Source of the DNA: GCA-002282575 sp964416645
GTDB taxonomy: Bacteria > Pseudomonadota > Gammaproteobacteria > Thiomicrospirales > Thiomicrospiraceae
DNA: 50,352 bases
NCBI GenBank assembly: GCA_964416645.1
Contig: CAYQEZ010000009.1
Coordinates: 1-50,352 of the forward strand
Direction: 5' to 3'
The notes below the pieces were generated by a model, which made no database searches, was not told the origin of the DNA, and worked only from the letters and a program-made list of their open reading frames with translations. This document shows, piece by piece, positions 48,869 to 50,352 of the stretch. Made by a program: the position numbers and the translations under genes. Position 1 is the stretch's first letter; every line of letters begins with the position of its first letter.

Positions 48869-50236
48869 ATGTCATTTAGAATTGAAAAAGACAGTCTCGG
48901 TGAAGTCAAAGTACCGAGCAATGCCCTTTACAGTGCGCAAACACAACGTGCCATCGACAATTTTCCGATTAGCTTCCAGCAGCTACCTAGCGTCTTAATT
49001 CAAGCGATCGCCAGCGTCAAACACGCCAGTGCCACCACCAATGAACAGCTCGGTAAACTCTCTGCTGAACAGGCGAGTGCTATTCGCCAAGCGGCGCAAG
49101 AAATTATGGACGGACAATGGCTTGATCAGTTCCCCATTGATGTTTTCCAAACGGGTTCTGGCACCAGCAGCAACATGAATGTGAATGAAGTGATTGCCAC
49201 CCGTGCTAGTCGGCTTAGCGGTCTGAGCATTCATCCGAATGACCATGTGAATATGGCGCAAAGCTCGAACGACACCTTCCCCAGCGCCATTCACATCGCT
49301 TGCGTGCAACAGCTTCATCATGCCTTATTACCTGCGCTGACCCACTTGCACACCATTATTGAGCGTAAAGCCATTGAATGTCAGGATGTGGTAAAAACAG
49401 GTCGCACCCATTTAATGGATGCCATGCCAGTACGCATGGGACAAGAATTGTCAGGTTGGGCGCAACAAATTGCCAACAATCGCACCCGAATTGAACAAAC
49501 ACTACCTCAACTGAGCGCCTTAGCCCAAGGCGGCACTGCCGTGGGTACAGGCGTTAACGCCCATGTTGAATTTGGTGCTAAATTCGCCCAAAACGTCAGC
49601 GATTTATTAGGCTTGCCTTTCACCAGTGCGCCCAATAAATTCGAAGCACTGTCTAGTTTAGACAATGTGGTTTCCTTATCGGGTCAACTCAAAACCCTAG
49701 CCGCAAGCTTAACCAAAATCGCTAACGATTTACGCTGGATGAATGCCGGTCCACTAGCTGGGCTGGCTGAAATCAGTCTACCCGATTTACAACCTGGCAG
49801 CTCGATTATGCCTGGTAAAATTAATCCTGTGATGCCTGAATCCACACTCATGGTCTGTGCCCAAGTCATGGGTAATGATGTGGCAATTAACATCGGCGGA
49901 CAATCGGGCAACTTCCAGTTAAATGTGATGTTACCCATGATGGCGCGTAATATTTTAGAAAGCATTCAACTGCTCAGTAACGTCATGCCTCTGTTGGCCG
50001 ATAAAGCCATCGCTGGCTTCACCGTCAACCAAAAGCAATTGGACAAAGCCCTATCAGTCAATCCGATTTTAGTGACGGCACTCAACTCTGTTGTCGGCTA
50101 TGAAAAAGGCGCTCAAATTGCCAAAGAAGCTTACAAAACGGGTGAACCGATTATTGATGTGGCACTGCGCCTAACCGACCTAGATAGTGACACACTCACG
50201 CGCCTGATGGATCCCAAATTACTCACTGGCGTTTAA
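48869..50236 (+). CDS. fumC: Fumarate hydratase class II
   Basis: Iron-independent fumarase of the TCA cycle. The superfamily signature GSSIMPGKINPVMPE is at about residues 310-324. TGSGTSSNMNVNEVIA and VNMAQSSNDTFPSA are the other two conserved blocks. The length of 455 aa is normal. The N-terminus, FRIEKDSLGEVKVPSNALYSAQTQRAI, matches FumC. The gene stands alone after relA across 79 bases and is followed by a palindrome at 50242-50287. Confidence 0.97.
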   Translation: MSFRIEKDSLGEVKVPSNALYSAQTQRAIDNFPISFQQLPSVLIQAIASVKHASATTNEQLGKLSAEQASAIRQAAQEIMDGQWLDQFPIDVFQTGSGTSSNMNVNEVIATRASRLSGLSIHPNDHVNMAQSSNDTFPSAIHIACVQQLHHALLPALTHLHTIIERKAIECQDVVKTGRTHLMDAMPVRMGQELSGWAQQIANNRTRIEQTLPQLSALAQGGTAVGTGVNAHVEFGAKFAQNVSDLLGLPFTSAPNKFEALSSLDNVVSLSGQLKTLAASLTKIANDLRWMNAGPLAGLAEISLPDLQPGSSIMPGKINPVMPESTLMVCAQVMGNDVAINIGGQSGNFQLNVMLPMMARNILESIQLLSNVMPLLADKAIAGFTVNQKQLDKALSVNPILVTALNSVVGYEKGAQIAKEAYKTGEPIIDVALRLTDLDSDTLTRLMDPKLLTGV

Positions 50237-50241
50237 TCGCC

Positions 50242-50287
50242 TGGGCATCTATAAAAACGCCACTTCGTGAAATTTTTATAGATCCCA
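50242..50287. repeat. Palindrome after fumC, possible terminator or MITE end
   Basis: TGGG plus ATCTATAAAAA (50242-50257) pairs with TTTTTATAGAT plus CCCA (50273-50287), with one bulged C and a 15-base loop. No T-run follows on the plus strand. Its arm, GGGCATCTATAAAAAC, is similar to the ends of the MITE-like element at 18361-18532. The last 65 bases of the window show nothing else. Confidence 0.55.
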
Positions 50288-50352
50288 AGTTTACTTTGTC
50301 AGCCCTGAAAAACAGCCTATCCATTTGATAATAAATAATAAAACTGAAAAAA

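Overview
This window is a chromosomal segment of a gammaproteobacterium of roughly mid-40s percent GC. The evidence is conserved gene neighbourhoods: ubiE-ubiJ-ubiB, recA-recX-alaS-lysC followed by tRNA-Ser(GCU) and tRNA-Arg(ACG), uvrC with pgsA, purM-purN, dapF-DUF484, plus nudE, ycjX-ycjF, mpl and a RelA-type ppGpp synthetase. A class I FBPase, pyrophosphatase and PEP carboxylase stand together. I cannot fix the order or genus. The assembly has one gap, a run of exactly 100 N at 8232-8331, which lies inside a tandem repeat.

Layout. 1-2.7 kb: nadK-recN. 2.6-6.7 kb (minus): dapF, DUF484, hslV, a UPF0114 membrane protein, nudE, cysQ, and a 55-residue two-helix membrane protein that overlaps the 3' end of recN. 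6.8-11.6 kb (plus): hslU, a 125-bp tandem repeat array, ubiE-ubiJ-ubiB. 11.7-18.3 kb (minus): tRNA-Arg, tRNA-Ser, lysC, alaS, recX, recA, pncC, tRNA-Asn. 18.36-18.53 kb: a MITE-like element. 18.6-24.4 kb (plus): mutS, a CnoX-like chaperedoxin, ycjX, ycjF. 24.5-28.9 kb (all minus): an accessory block with an unrecognised protein that is probably a restriction enzyme, a C5-cytosine methyltransferase carrying a zinc ribbon, mazEF, and a P-loop ATPase with its own cluster of repeated heptamers. 29-32 kb (minus): pgsA, a HugZ-like protein, uvrC. 32-35.4 kb (plus): an S49 peptidase, purM, purN, dcd. 35.6-37.3 kb (minus): mpl and a BFD-like iron-sulfur protein. 37.4-44.2 kb (plus): rnd, fbp, ppa, ppc, panD, apt. 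44.4-46.1 kb (minus): a small mobile unit of integrase-higB-higA. 46.2-50.2 kb (plus): a low-molecular-weight protein tyrosine phosphatase, relA interrupted by an in-frame UAA, and fumC.

The core genes cover cofactor and ubiquinone synthesis, DNA repair, heat-shock proteolysis, peptidoglycan recycling, purine synthesis and central carbon flow. The points most worth following up are: the 125-bp repeat, whose units each encode a 42-residue frame linked to the next by an ATGA overlap; the unidentified restriction-enzyme candidate next to the zinc-ribbon methyltransferase; the compact integrase-toxin-antitoxin unit; the nonsense codon in relA; and the unannotated 55-residue membrane protein.
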